From assembly GCF_036492425.1 (NCBI RefSeq), contig NZ_AP025292.1, forward strand, positions 1,426,001-1,490,000: DNA of 64,000 nt, read 5' to 3'. A model generated the notes under the pieces. The model did not search any database and was not told the DNA's origin. It saw nothing but the letters and a program-made list of their open reading frames with translations. Of the stretch, positions 36,427-43,874 are shown piece after piece; position 1 is the first letter of the stretch, and each line of letters starts with the position of its first letter. This stretch comes from Persicobacter psychrovividus. GTDB taxonomy: Bacteria > Bacteroidota > Bacteroidia > Cytophagales > Cyclobacteriaceae. The position numbers were made by a program, and so were the translations under genes.

Positions 36427-37845
36427 ATGAATTATAAATCACATTTAGATAAAGTTCCGATTTTCAAGAAAATTCAGGAATGTGCTGATGCCCTTAACTT
36501 AGAAACTTATGTCATTGGTGGCTATGTGCGCGACATTATTTTGGAGCGCCCAAGCAAAGATATTGACATTGTTTGTGTGGGCAGTGGTATTGAACTTGCG
36601 CAGGCAGTCGCCGATAAGGTGGGGCATGTGAAGGTGTCTGTTTTTAAAAATTTTGGGACGGCTATGCTCAAAGATGGCGATTGGGAAGTCGAGTTTGTGG
36701 GGGCACGGAAGGAGTCCTATCAGCGAGAGTCCCGAAATCCCATTGTGGAGGATGGTACACTCGAAGATGATCAGGACCGCAGAGATTTTACGATCAATGC
36801 GATGGCCATCCGCCTGAATGCTGATCATTATGGTGAACTCATTGACCCTTTCGATGGCATGGGCGATATCAAACGGCAGACGATCCAAACGCCGCTTGAC
36901 CCAGACATCACTTTTTCTGATGATCCATTGCGGATGTTGCGTGCTATTCGTTTTGCCACCCAATTGAATTTCGATATTCATCCAGATACTTTCTATGCGC
37001 TTGGGAAAAATGCCGAGCGTTTATCCATTATCTCCCGTGAGCGAATTGCTGACGAGCTGAATAAAATTATTCTTGCCAAAACGCCTTCTTACGGCTTCAA
37101 GCTGTTATTTCAGGCGAAATTACTCGATCAGTTTTTTCCTGAAATGGTCGCACTCTATGGGGTAGATGTGAAAAATGGCAAGAAGCACAAAGATAATTTC
37201 TACCATACATTGCAAGTGCTCGACAATGTGGCCACCGTTACCGATGACCTTTGGGTTCGATGGGCGGCCATCTTGCATGATATTGCCAAACCACCAACGA
37301 AGCGTTTTCATCCCAAAGCGGGCTGGACGTTCCATGGGCATGAGGATAAGGGCGCGCGAATGGTGCCTGGCATCTTCAAAAAGCTTAAACTGCCATTGAA
37401 CGATAAGATGAAAATGGTGCAAAAGCTTGTGCGCTTGCACCTGCGTCCGATTGTTTTGGTGAAGGAAGAAATCACAGATTCCGCTTTACGCCGATTGCTT
37501 TTTGAGGCAGGTGATGAGCTGGAAAGCCTGATGATCCTGTGCCGTGCGGATATCACCTCTAAGAATGAGCGAAAAGTCGTGCAGTACCTGAAGAACTTTG
37601 ATATTGTGGAGGAAAAACTGAAGCAAGTTGAAGAAAACGATTCTGTGCGAAACTTTCAGCCGCCAGTTTCTGGGGAGGATATTATGGCGTATTACGACCT
37701 CAAACCTTCGCGAGAGGTAGGTGCGATAAAAGATGCCATTAAGGAGGCTATCCTTGAAGGGCAAATAAAAAACAACCATGATCAGGCTTTTGAATTGATG
37801 AAAAAGCTGGGTAAAGAGATGGGGTTGGAGAGAAAAGAAGATTAA
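36427..37845 (+). CDS. cca: CCA tRNA nucleotidyltransferase with HD domain
   Basis: This 472-aa enzyme adds or repairs the CCA end of tRNAs. The nucleotidyltransferase head shows VIGGYVRDIILERPSKDIDIVCVG with the catalytic DxD, then RRDFTINAMAIRL and DPLRMLRAIRFATQLNF. The HD domain (about 255-330) has WAAILHDIAKP and FHGHEDKGA. In Bacteroidota this combined form is the usual CCA enzyme. The gene follows the YrdC-like gene by 19 nt and ends before a strong terminator. Confidence 0.94.
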   Translation: MNYKSHLDKVPIFKKIQECADALNLETYVIGGYVRDIILERPSKDIDIVCVGSGIELAQAVADKVGHVKVSVFKNFGTAMLKDGDWEVEFVGARKESYQRESRNPIVEDGTLEDDQDRRDFTINAMAIRLNADHYGELIDPFDGMGDIKRQTIQTPLDPDITFSDDPLRMLRAIRFATQLNFDIHPDTFYALGKNAERLSIISRERIADELNKIILAKTPSYGFKLLFQAKLLDQFFPEMVALYGVDVKNGKKHKDNFYHTLQVLDNVATVTDDLWVRWAAILHDIAKPPTKRFHPKAGWTFHGHEDKGARMVPGIFKKLKLPLNDKMKMVQKLVRLHLRPIVLVKEEITDSALRRLLFEAGDELESLMILCRADITSKNERKVVQYLKNFDIVEEKLKQVEENDSVRNFQPPVSGEDIMAYYDLKPSREVGAIKDAIKEAILEGQIKNNHDQAFELMKKLGKEMGLERKED

Positions 37846-37861
37846 TCGATATCATATTAGT

Positions 37862-37890
37862 AGAGGAAGGCAGGCAGCCTTCCTCTTTTG
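37862..37890 (+). terminator. Terminator of cca
   Basis: A perfect 10-bp stem (AGAGGAAGGC with GCCTTCCTCT) has a 5-nt loop and is followed by TTTTG. Confidence 0.8.
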
Positions 37891-37931
37891 TTAAATACTG
37901 TTAATATTTCCCGCAGATTAGGGATAAAGCC

Positions 37932-37939
37932 TATATTTG
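37932..37939 (+). promoter_or_regulatory. Candidate -7 promoter element for the TPR gene
   Basis: TATATTTG is an exact TAnnTTTG match 22 nt before the ATG at 37962, just after the cca terminator. No clear -33 TTTG was found at the right spacing. Confidence 0.4.
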
Positions 37940-37961
37940 AGGCGTAAATACTTATTTTTTT

Positions 37962-38684
37962 ATGAAAAAATTAATGCTGATCGTTGCGTTGTTTTGTACC
38001 TGGAATGCCGTACAAGCGCAAGATTCAAAGACGTCTGATCAAGAAGGAGCTAAAGCGTTACCTACTTTAAACATTGCAGATTATTATCATATCAATGACT
38101 TGAGTTATCGCCGTTCAATGCAATATAATGATTACGCCACGGCAAAATCTGCATTGATGAAGATGATTACCATTGACAATCAGAATGATTCGCTTTTGGT
38201 GAATTTAGCGAATATTTATTTCGAACAAAGAGAGTGGATTTCAGCGGTTATGGCGGCAAAAGATGCCAAAGCGATCAATAGCAATAATGTAGCCGCTCAC
38301 CAGATTGAAGCCTACGGCTTACAATATTTAGGGGCGAAACAAAAAGCAGCCGAGGCTTTTGAGTCTTACTATTTGGTTTCGAATGAAAAAGAGGCGCTTT
38401 ATCAATTGTCTTTATTGCAGCTGGAACTGAAAAAGTACAAAGAGTGTGAAACCAATGTGAATATTTTGTTGAAGGATGAAACCTATTTGGCCAACAAGGT
38501 AACCGTTGAAGGTACTGATGGAAAGCAAATTCAGATTCCAATGAAAGCAGTTATTTACAACCTTAAAGGGGTGATGGAGTCCATTCAGGGAAATACTGCT
38601 GAAGCTAAAAAAGACATCAATAAAGCTTTGGAAATTGCACCAAACTTTAAAATTGCCCAGGATCGATTGAAAACCCTGAAATAG
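37962..38684 (+). CDS. Secreted TPR protein
   Basis: A 240-aa protein with a signal peptide (1-19, ending AVQAQ) and TPR-like helical pairs over about 55-235 (DYATAKSALMKMITIDNQNDSLLVNLANIYF and the final AKKDINKALEIAPNFKIAQDRL). It is monocistronic with its own -7 motif and a terminator. Periplasmic TPR proteins usually act as scaffolds; no partner is indicated here. Confidence 0.78.
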   Translation: MKKLMLIVALFCTWNAVQAQDSKTSDQEGAKALPTLNIADYYHINDLSYRRSMQYNDYATAKSALMKMITIDNQNDSLLVNLANIYFEQREWISAVMAAKDAKAINSNNVAAHQIEAYGLQYLGAKQKAAEAFESYYLVSNEKEALYQLSLLQLELKKYKECETNVNILLKDETYLANKVTVEGTDGKQIQIPMKAVIYNLKGVMESIQGNTAEAKKDINKALEIAPNFKIAQDRLKTLK

Positions 38685-39080
38685 GTTTTCAGCGAAATAC
38701 GATACATGATGATGAAGGCTACCCATTTCGGGTAGCCTTTTTTTGTTGCGCATTACCAAAGGATCTGGGGAGAGAGGCTGTGCCTAAAAACTGAGGTGGT
38801 CCTGTTGTGGTCCTTTATTTTATATTTTGTTGCTTTTACATTATTGATAGTGGGTTTTCAGGAGAGGTATTTCAATAACAATAGATAATGGAAGTTAGTT
38901 TTTATGTTATTTAATAGATTTTATTACATCTGTTATTTGCCATAATTATAGCCAAAACATCGTTAAATTTAAACTGAGGGAGGTTTGAGGTTAAACAATG
39001 GGTTTTCTGATGTAAATCTTACCTCTGTTATTTTTTTGGGCATAATTTAAATACCTTCACATTGATTAGTGTATTTATTT
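38685..39080. other. Leader and promoter region of the curli operon
   Basis: About 395 bp, AT-rich. The TPR gene terminator lies at its start. The rest has no gene and should hold the promoter of csgEFG. A TTTG at 39035-39038 and TACCTTCA at 39052 are only a poor promoter match. Confidence 0.5.
38715..38744 (+). terminator. Terminator of the TPR gene
   Basis: A perfect 10-bp stem (AAGGCTACCC with GGGTAGCCTT) has a 5-nt loop and a run of T. Confidence 0.85.
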
Positions 39081-39449
39081 ATGGTAATAATTATGTTTTT
39101 ATTGACCGCCCTGTGGAGTCCTCCGCAGGATCAGCTTTCAGGTTTTTTGGTGGATCAAACCATCACACCTCCAGGGCGTGAGTTTTTTTATCAGTTTGAA
39201 AAAAAATGGGTGTGGCCAAAAGTTTCGGAAGGCTTAACCCTTGAGGTAAAAGAGAAACGCGCCCGAGGAAACGCTACCGAGGTGGTCATTATGGTCAATA
39301 ATGAAGTGGTCGGTAATTATATGATTACCGCAAGAGAGGAAATTATCGAAGCTTACGCCAATTATGCCGTCAGGCAAACGCAAATTTATATTCAGAATAA
39401 TCAGGAATTGCTCAAAGCATTTGAATTGCTGGGCAATGGCATTTATTAA
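39081..39449 (+). CDS. csgE: Curli assembly protein CsgE
   Basis: A protein of about 122 aa with a short hydrophobic N-terminus and the CsgE pattern: GFLVDQTITPPGREFFYQFEKKW, then LTLEVKEKRARGNATEVVIMVNNEVV and a C-terminal helix pair (AYANYAVRQTQIYI). CsgE is a periplasmic chaperone that caps the CsgG pore and steers curlin subunits into it. The ATG at 39081 was preferred; a GTG four codons earlier is possible. It is first in the csgE-csgF-csgG-lipoprotein operon, 11 nt before csgF. Confidence 0.88.
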   Translation: MVIIMFLLTALWSPPQDQLSGFLVDQTITPPGREFFYQFEKKWVWPKVSEGLTLEVKEKRARGNATEVVIMVNNEVVGNYMITAREEIIEAYANYAVRQTQIYIQNNQELLKAFELLGNGIY

Positions 39450-39460
39450 CCCAACCTACA

Positions 39461-39892
39461 ATGATCAGGATTAGCCTATTTTTATTACTTTTTGCATGCC
39501 TCCCTCAGGTGCAGGCGCAGGATTTTGTTTATACCCCCATTAATACCTCTTTTGGGGGCTCTTATCTGAATTATTCCTCTTTGCTCAATGGCGCCAATCA
39601 GCAAAATACTTACACGGACCCCAAAGAGGACGCCATGAATCAGCTGATTGAGCAGGAAAACCCAAATCAAAAGTGGGATGATTTGGCTGATGGTCTTGAA
39701 AACAGAATTGTAGATGCTATTCAGGATAAAATTCTTGAGGATTACCTCGGAGAAGATGGCAAGCTGCAGGAAGGCTCCTTCACTTTAGGGGACTTTAATG
39801 TGGATATTGAAGAAGGGTTGGAAGGCTTTTTTGTCAATATTGAAGATGGCCGAACTGGAGGTAGTACCCGAATAGATGTACCGTTTTTCTGA
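39461..39892 (+). CDS. csgF: Curli assembly protein CsgF
   Basis: A 143-aa protein with a signal peptide (1-19, ending QVQAQ) and the CsgF hallmark straight after cleavage: DFVYTPINTSFGGSYLNYSSLLNGANQQN. In E. coli this N-terminal segment plugs into the CsgG pore and anchors the nucleator at the surface. The C-terminal half is acidic and less conserved. The stop TGA overlaps the csgG ATG by one base, implying translational coupling. Confidence 0.93.
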   Translation: MIRISLFLLLFACLPQVQAQDFVYTPINTSFGGSYLNYSSLLNGANQQNTYTDPKEDAMNQLIEQENPNQKWDDLADGLENRIVDAIQDKILEDYLGEDGKLQEGSFTLGDFNVDIEEGLEGFFVNIEDGRTGGSTRIDVPFF

Positions 39893-41274
39893 TGCGATAT
39901 TCCAATTATTTACTCGTTCTGCTGGCGGCCTTTCTTGGCGCCTGTGGGGGGAATTATCAGGCAGTAACCACCACCCCCGCACGCCTGGGTACCAAAACAC
40001 CCACTGCGCGAGCATTCAATGATTTACCTGCTCCCGAAAAAAAGATTATTGCTGCCGTTTATAAATTTCGTGACCAGACGGGCCAGTATAAGCCAGCAAC
40101 AAACGGGGCCTCATGGTCCACGGCCGTAACGCAGGGTGCCACCAGTATTTTGCTCCGTTCTTTGGAAGAAAGTGGCTGGTTTGTGCCTATTGAGCGCGAA
40201 GGCTTGTCCAATTTACTGAATGAGCGGAAAATTATCCGTTCAAGTCAGGCGGCTTACCTTGACCAATCGAAAGGGGAAACGGCGAAACTCCCTCCATTAC
40301 TTTTTGGTGATATTGTGCTCGAAGGGGGCATTATTTCCTATGATGCCAATGTGGTTACGGGCGGTGCAGGTTTGCAGTATTTTGGTACTGGAGCACACGG
40401 ACAATACCGCGAGGATCGTGTTACGGTTTACCTTCGTGCAGTTTCTACTTCAAATGGAAAAATTCTAAAGACTGTTTACACCACCAAAACTGTCCTTTCG
40501 CAGATGATCGATTTTGGTGTTTTTCGATATGTGGCTTTTAAAAGGCTGCTCGAAGCAGAAGTGGGAACAACCTATAATGAGCCCATGGAGCTGGCCGTTA
40601 CGCAAGCGATAGAAAAAGCAGTGCATACTTTAGTTATTGAAGGAATGCTCGATGGGCTGTGGGCGAATGCTGATGGTTCCGTGGAGCAGCAGCGGGCAGT
40701 GAAGATGTATCTGGAGGAAAAGCGCCTCAACGATATGAAGGACGACCGTGGTGAATTGATAACCCAGCGTAGAGGGCAATTGAAAATTGGCCTTGGTGCA
40801 GGCGCAAATATGCTTTTTAGTGATTATCAGCGCGAGGGCGTAAGCCCTGTTGCGGGTGCGAAACTGGGTTATTTACATCATAATGGCTGGTTTGTGGATA
40901 TTTCAGCACAAATGGGTGGATTAAAAGCCCGAGGCTGGAAGCAAAACTACTTCCATGGTGGGCTCGACATTGGGTTTCAGTTCCGTCAGCACCGAACATT
41001 TTCGCCCTATGTTATGGCTGGATTAGGCTATGCACAGTGGAATAAAAACATCAATTTTCCATATGACAACTCAAACCTTGAACCGATCGGTACGGCCTAT
41101 AGCCAGGCAGGGGTTGGTGTAGATATCGCCCTGACCAGCTTTATGTCTGTGTTTGGGCAATTCGCTTACCAGTATTACCTCACGGATGATTTCGACGGAT
41201 TGCGCCGCGGACGCTACAATGATTACCAATTCAACGGTATGCTCGGTTTGAATTTTTACCTCTTTAGACATTAA
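39892..41274 (+). CDS. csgG: Curli secretion channel CsgG with extra C-terminal barrel-like domain
   Basis: This 460-aa lipoprotein has its lipid cysteine at residue 18 (LGAC). Residues about 40-285 are CsgG: KKIIAAVYKFRDQTGQYKP, ILLRSLEESGWFVPIEREGLSNLLNERKIIR, then LLFGDIVLEGGIISYDANV and a membrane-spanning hairpin region with VTVYLRAVSTSNGKIL. E. coli CsgG has 277 residues; here about 168 more follow (about 293-460) with strands ending in aromatic residues (PYVMAGLGYAQWN, GMLGLNFYLFRH), typical of small outer-membrane beta-barrels. The channel part should form the curlin export pore. The added domain is described in the findings. Confidence 0.9.
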   Translation: MRYSNYLLVLLAAFLGACGGNYQAVTTTPARLGTKTPTARAFNDLPAPEKKIIAAVYKFRDQTGQYKPATNGASWSTAVTQGATSILLRSLEESGWFVPIEREGLSNLLNERKIIRSSQAAYLDQSKGETAKLPPLLFGDIVLEGGIISYDANVVTGGAGLQYFGTGAHGQYREDRVTVYLRAVSTSNGKILKTVYTTKTVLSQMIDFGVFRYVAFKRLLEAEVGTTYNEPMELAVTQAIEKAVHTLVIEGMLDGLWANADGSVEQQRAVKMYLEEKRLNDMKDDRGELITQRRGQLKIGLGAGANMLFSDYQREGVSPVAGAKLGYLHHNGWFVDISAQMGGLKARGWKQNYFHGGLDIGFQFRQHRTFSPYVMAGLGYAQWNKNINFPYDNSNLEPIGTAYSQAGVGVDIALTSFMSVFGQFAYQYYLTDDFDGLRRGRYNDYQFNGMLGLNFYLFRH

Positions 41275-41280
41275 CCTATT

Positions 41281-42807
41281 ATGAAAACAGTAATATTTTC
41301 GGGCAGTTTTTGGCCCAAACAAATGAGCGCTTTGGGCTTGTTGATTTTATCCTGCCTCTTGATGTTGGGTTGTCAGGATGTTCCTGTAGAGCCCGACTTG
41401 ACTGGCGCCTTGCAAGGTCAGGTTTTTGATAATGACCGTCAGCCGATTGAAGGGGTGAGTGTCAGTACTACCCCAGCAAGTTCTGCGACAATAACTGATG
41501 CTTCAGGGCAGTTTTTTATCGAACGTTTGGCCGTAGGGGAGTATGTTTTGAACCTGTATAAGTCGGGTTATAAAGGTCGTGCGGTAAATGTGGCTGTGCG
41601 TGCCGATGAACAACAGGTGATTCAGGTGGTGATGGAAGAAAAAGACGAGGAGGATGAGGACTTAAATTTGGTGATGCCTTATGCTCCCCAGCCTACAGAT
41701 GGGGCGTCGGGGGTGGCTGTACAATTTGATTTGGCCTGGGGTGCTGATACCCTAAATGCGGAAGGAACTACCTATAATCTGATCATCTATCAGGGAAGTC
41801 AGGAGGAGGTTTACGATCAACGGTTAGGACTTACAGATACCACTTATTCTTTTGATGGCTTTGCTGGACAACAGTATTTTTGGCAGGTAACCACTATTCG
41901 AGGTGATCATGAAAGACAGGGGCCACTATGGCACTTTAGCACGGTTTCAAATACCAATGCCCGATTTGTTTTCACCAGAAAAACGAACAAAGGAAATGAG
42001 CTTTTTGCAGGTGATCCAAACTCCCTGGCGACGATCCAGCTGACCAATTCAGGGTTGGGGGTTCATTGGCCACGAATCAATCCAAAGAATGACTTGGTGG
42101 CATTTTCTGCTTTGGAAGATGGCCGATGGCAATTATTCCTGACCGACCTTTCAGGTGCAACGCCAAAAAAGCTAACAACCCTGCCAATGGGCAGTTATCA
42201 TAATTTTGGTGGGGGTTTCTGTTGGTCGGCAGATGGCAAATATTTACTGTATCCTGTTTATGATAAGTTATACCGCATAGATTATAATGGCTCGGGTTTG
42301 ACTCAATTGGCTACTGCGCCAGCAGATCGACATTTTGCTGAGGTAGAATGGGCACCCAATAGCAGTAAACTGGTTTGTCGGGTGGTGGGCAATGCCATTG
42401 GTGATGATGAGCTTTACCTGATGAATACCAATGGCAGTGGTCAGGAATTACTGATCGGTGATGCCACAGGGACGCTGGGCTCTCCAACGTTCAGCGTTGA
42501 CAGTAAAAAAGTGTGGTACACCAGAGATAAATCTGGCCACGATGCCGCAGACGGCCGACAGCTCGATGCCTCGATCTTCAGTATTGATCTTTCCTCAAAA
42601 CAAATTACTGCTCTCGAAACGGAGAAGCCTTCGGGTTTCAACGATCACCACCCACGTTTGAGTCCGAGCGGAGCGAATATCATTTTTCAGTCGGGGCCGA
42701 ACAATTTTGGTGCCGCTACTCAAATTTATATCGCAGGAGAGAAGTCAGAAGATACCGATAATCGCACCTTATTGTTTGCCGATGCCGCCATGCCTGATTG
42801 GCGATAA
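41281..42807 (+). CDS. Curli-operon lipoprotein with carboxypeptidase-like and PD40 propeller domains
   Basis: A 508-aa lipoprotein (lipid cysteine at about residue 31, LMLGCQ). An N-terminal carboxypeptidase-regulatory-like domain (about 40-120, LQGQVFDNDRQPIEGVSVST...DASGQFFIERLAVGEYVL) is followed by an acidic linker, a fibronectin-III-like module (about 133-220) and a TolB/PD40-type propeller (about 225-508, repeated WSADGKYLLYP, WAPNSSKLVC, FSVDSKKVWYT, LSPSGANIIFQ blades). It starts 6 nt after csgG and is the last gene before the operon terminator. It is not part of the enterobacterial curli set; a role in curlin docking or cell-surface anchoring is inference from position. Confidence 0.82.
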   Translation: MKTVIFSGSFWPKQMSALGLLILSCLLMLGCQDVPVEPDLTGALQGQVFDNDRQPIEGVSVSTTPASSATITDASGQFFIERLAVGEYVLNLYKSGYKGRAVNVAVRADEQQVIQVVMEEKDEEDEDLNLVMPYAPQPTDGASGVAVQFDLAWGADTLNAEGTTYNLIIYQGSQEEVYDQRLGLTDTTYSFDGFAGQQYFWQVTTIRGDHERQGPLWHFSTVSNTNARFVFTRKTNKGNELFAGDPNSLATIQLTNSGLGVHWPRINPKNDLVAFSALEDGRWQLFLTDLSGATPKKLTTLPMGSYHNFGGGFCWSADGKYLLYPVYDKLYRIDYNGSGLTQLATAPADRHFAEVEWAPNSSKLVCRVVGNAIGDDELYLMNTNGSGQELLIGDATGTLGSPTFSVDSKKVWYTRDKSGHDAADGRQLDASIFSIDLSSKQITALETEKPSGFNDHHPRLSPSGANIIFQSGPNNFGAATQIYIAGEKSEDTDNRTLLFADAAMPDWR

Positions 42808-42941
42808 TGAGATTTTGACAGATTAATTATGGCATAATTCCGATGGCTTTAAAAGGCAGGCTTGCCCACAATTTTAAAGTGAGAGGTGCGAGTCGCACTG
42901 AAAGAAGGTAGCCATAGTTTATATAGCAAGAGAATTTTTTG

Positions 42942-42975
42942 GCGTTATGGTTCAGTCCGTAACGCTTTTTTTGTG
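42942..42975 (+). terminator. Terminator of the csgEFG operon
   Basis: GCGTTATGG pairs with CCGTAACGC (one G-U) around a 6-nt loop, followed by eight T. It lies 135 nt after the lipoprotein stop. Confidence 0.75.
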
Positions 42976-43344
42976 CTTTTAGAGCACGAATTAATTTTTG
43001 CCATTTACTGATTCGTGTGTCACGGGACGACGACTTCCGATAGGGGTTGGGCTCTGTCTGGCAAGTTTTCTCTGTTCACATCGGCTACAGTTAGTTTGCT
43101 TGAAGAGGAATTAAGTTCAGCCATTTTGCGACATTTAATCGCCTTGCATTGCGTGAGAGTATATTGTAAAGGGTGAAAATGACCATTTGTTGCTGAACCT
43201 ATCATCTATCGTGCATGTTTCGCTTGTGATCAATGTTTATGGTGAATCGTGTGTTACGAGAGGGCGCCTTGCGATAGGTGTGGTGAGACGGTAAATTTAG
43301 TGCTGTCTACTACAAATTCTTTGCTGTGGAGTTTAACGCAAAAA

Positions 43345-43370
43345 AAAGGTCAGCAATAAAGCTGACCTTT
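43345..43370 (-). terminator. Terminator of the curlin operon
   Basis: A perfect 10-bp stem (AAAGGTCAGC with GCTGACCTTT) has a 6-nt loop and a minus-strand T run, just after the small curlin stop. Confidence 0.85.
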
Positions 43371-43387
43371 TTAAATTTTATTGTCAA

Positions 43388-43822
43388 TTATTTATTCGTA
43401 ATGATCACATGACCTCCGTGGGTTTGCGATACAGAATAATCAAATGAGTTACCTATCTTTTCAGGATTTACCTCTTCCATTTTCAAGTAATTGCCATCAC
43501 CTTGTTGGGTAATGGTTACTGTTTGATTAGCTCCCTTTACCGCCAACTCTAATTTATTGTTGTTACCATTTTGAATAAGCTCAAAGTTTCCTGTCATTTC
43601 CTCTGCAGAAAAATCGATATAATTTTTGTCGCCTATTTGTAAAATGGATGTTTCAATGGAAATAGAGTTTTGCTGGTTGCCTTCAGGGATATTGGGAGAG
43701 GAAAAAAGGATTTCTACCTGGGGTGCTTTAGGCGCATGTTCGTTTTGTTTGGGCAGTCCAGTTTGGCAAATACCACTGGTAGCACAACATATAAAACACA
43801 CAAGCATGATCACAATCTTCAT
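43388..43822 (-). CDS. Small curlin-repeat protein, candidate nucleator (CsgB-like)
   Basis: A 144-aa secreted protein (signal peptide 1-19, ending GICQ). After a Pro/Asn-rich stretch, about residues 60-144 hold four imperfect curlin repeats: LQIGDKNYIDFS, IQNGNNNKLELA, ITQQGDGNYLKM and VSQTHGGHVIIT. The Q.G..N pattern is that of CsgA/CsgB amyloid strands. It lies downstream of the large curlin, behind a hairpin that may reduce its expression, which fits a minor subunit. Its role as nucleator is inferred from size, repeat number and position. Confidence 0.7.
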   Translation of the reverse strand: MKIVIMLVCFICCATSGICQTGLPKQNEHAPKAPQVEILFSSPNIPEGNQQNSISIETSILQIGDKNYIDFSAEEMTGNFELIQNGNNNKLELAVKGANQTVTITQQGDGNYLKMEEVNPEKIGNSFDYSVSQTHGGHVIITNK

Positions 43823-43834
43823 CCCATAAAAGTT

Positions 43835-43865
43835 AAAAAAGCAGCGAGAAAAAATACCCGCTGCT
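43835..43865 (-). terminator. Hairpin between the two curlin genes (probable partial terminator)
   Basis: On the minus strand AGCAGCG pairs with CGCTGCT around a 12-nt loop and is followed by six T. It sits 10 nt after the large curlin stop and ends about 13 nt before the small curlin ATG, so it can cut expression of the second gene or mask its start. Confidence 0.65.
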
Positions 43866-43874
43866 AAAGTTAAA

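Larger units (their letters stand above)
42808..43387. other. 580-bp intergenic region between convergent curli operons
   Basis: Holds the plus-strand terminator at 42942, the minus-strand terminator at 43345, and a 13-bp palindrome GTGCGAGTCGCAC at 42886-42898. The 360 bp between the terminators carry no gene that I can support and no recognised RNA. Confidence 0.5.

Noticed and set aside
42841-42960. Possible tRNA-like fold in the curli spacer
   Set aside because: No T-loop GTTCGA or acceptor stem could be built; the palindrome alone is not a tRNA.
43020-43205. 61-codon minus-strand frame in the curli spacer
   Set aside because: No signal, no ribosome site, no recognisable composition; it looks like a chance frame.
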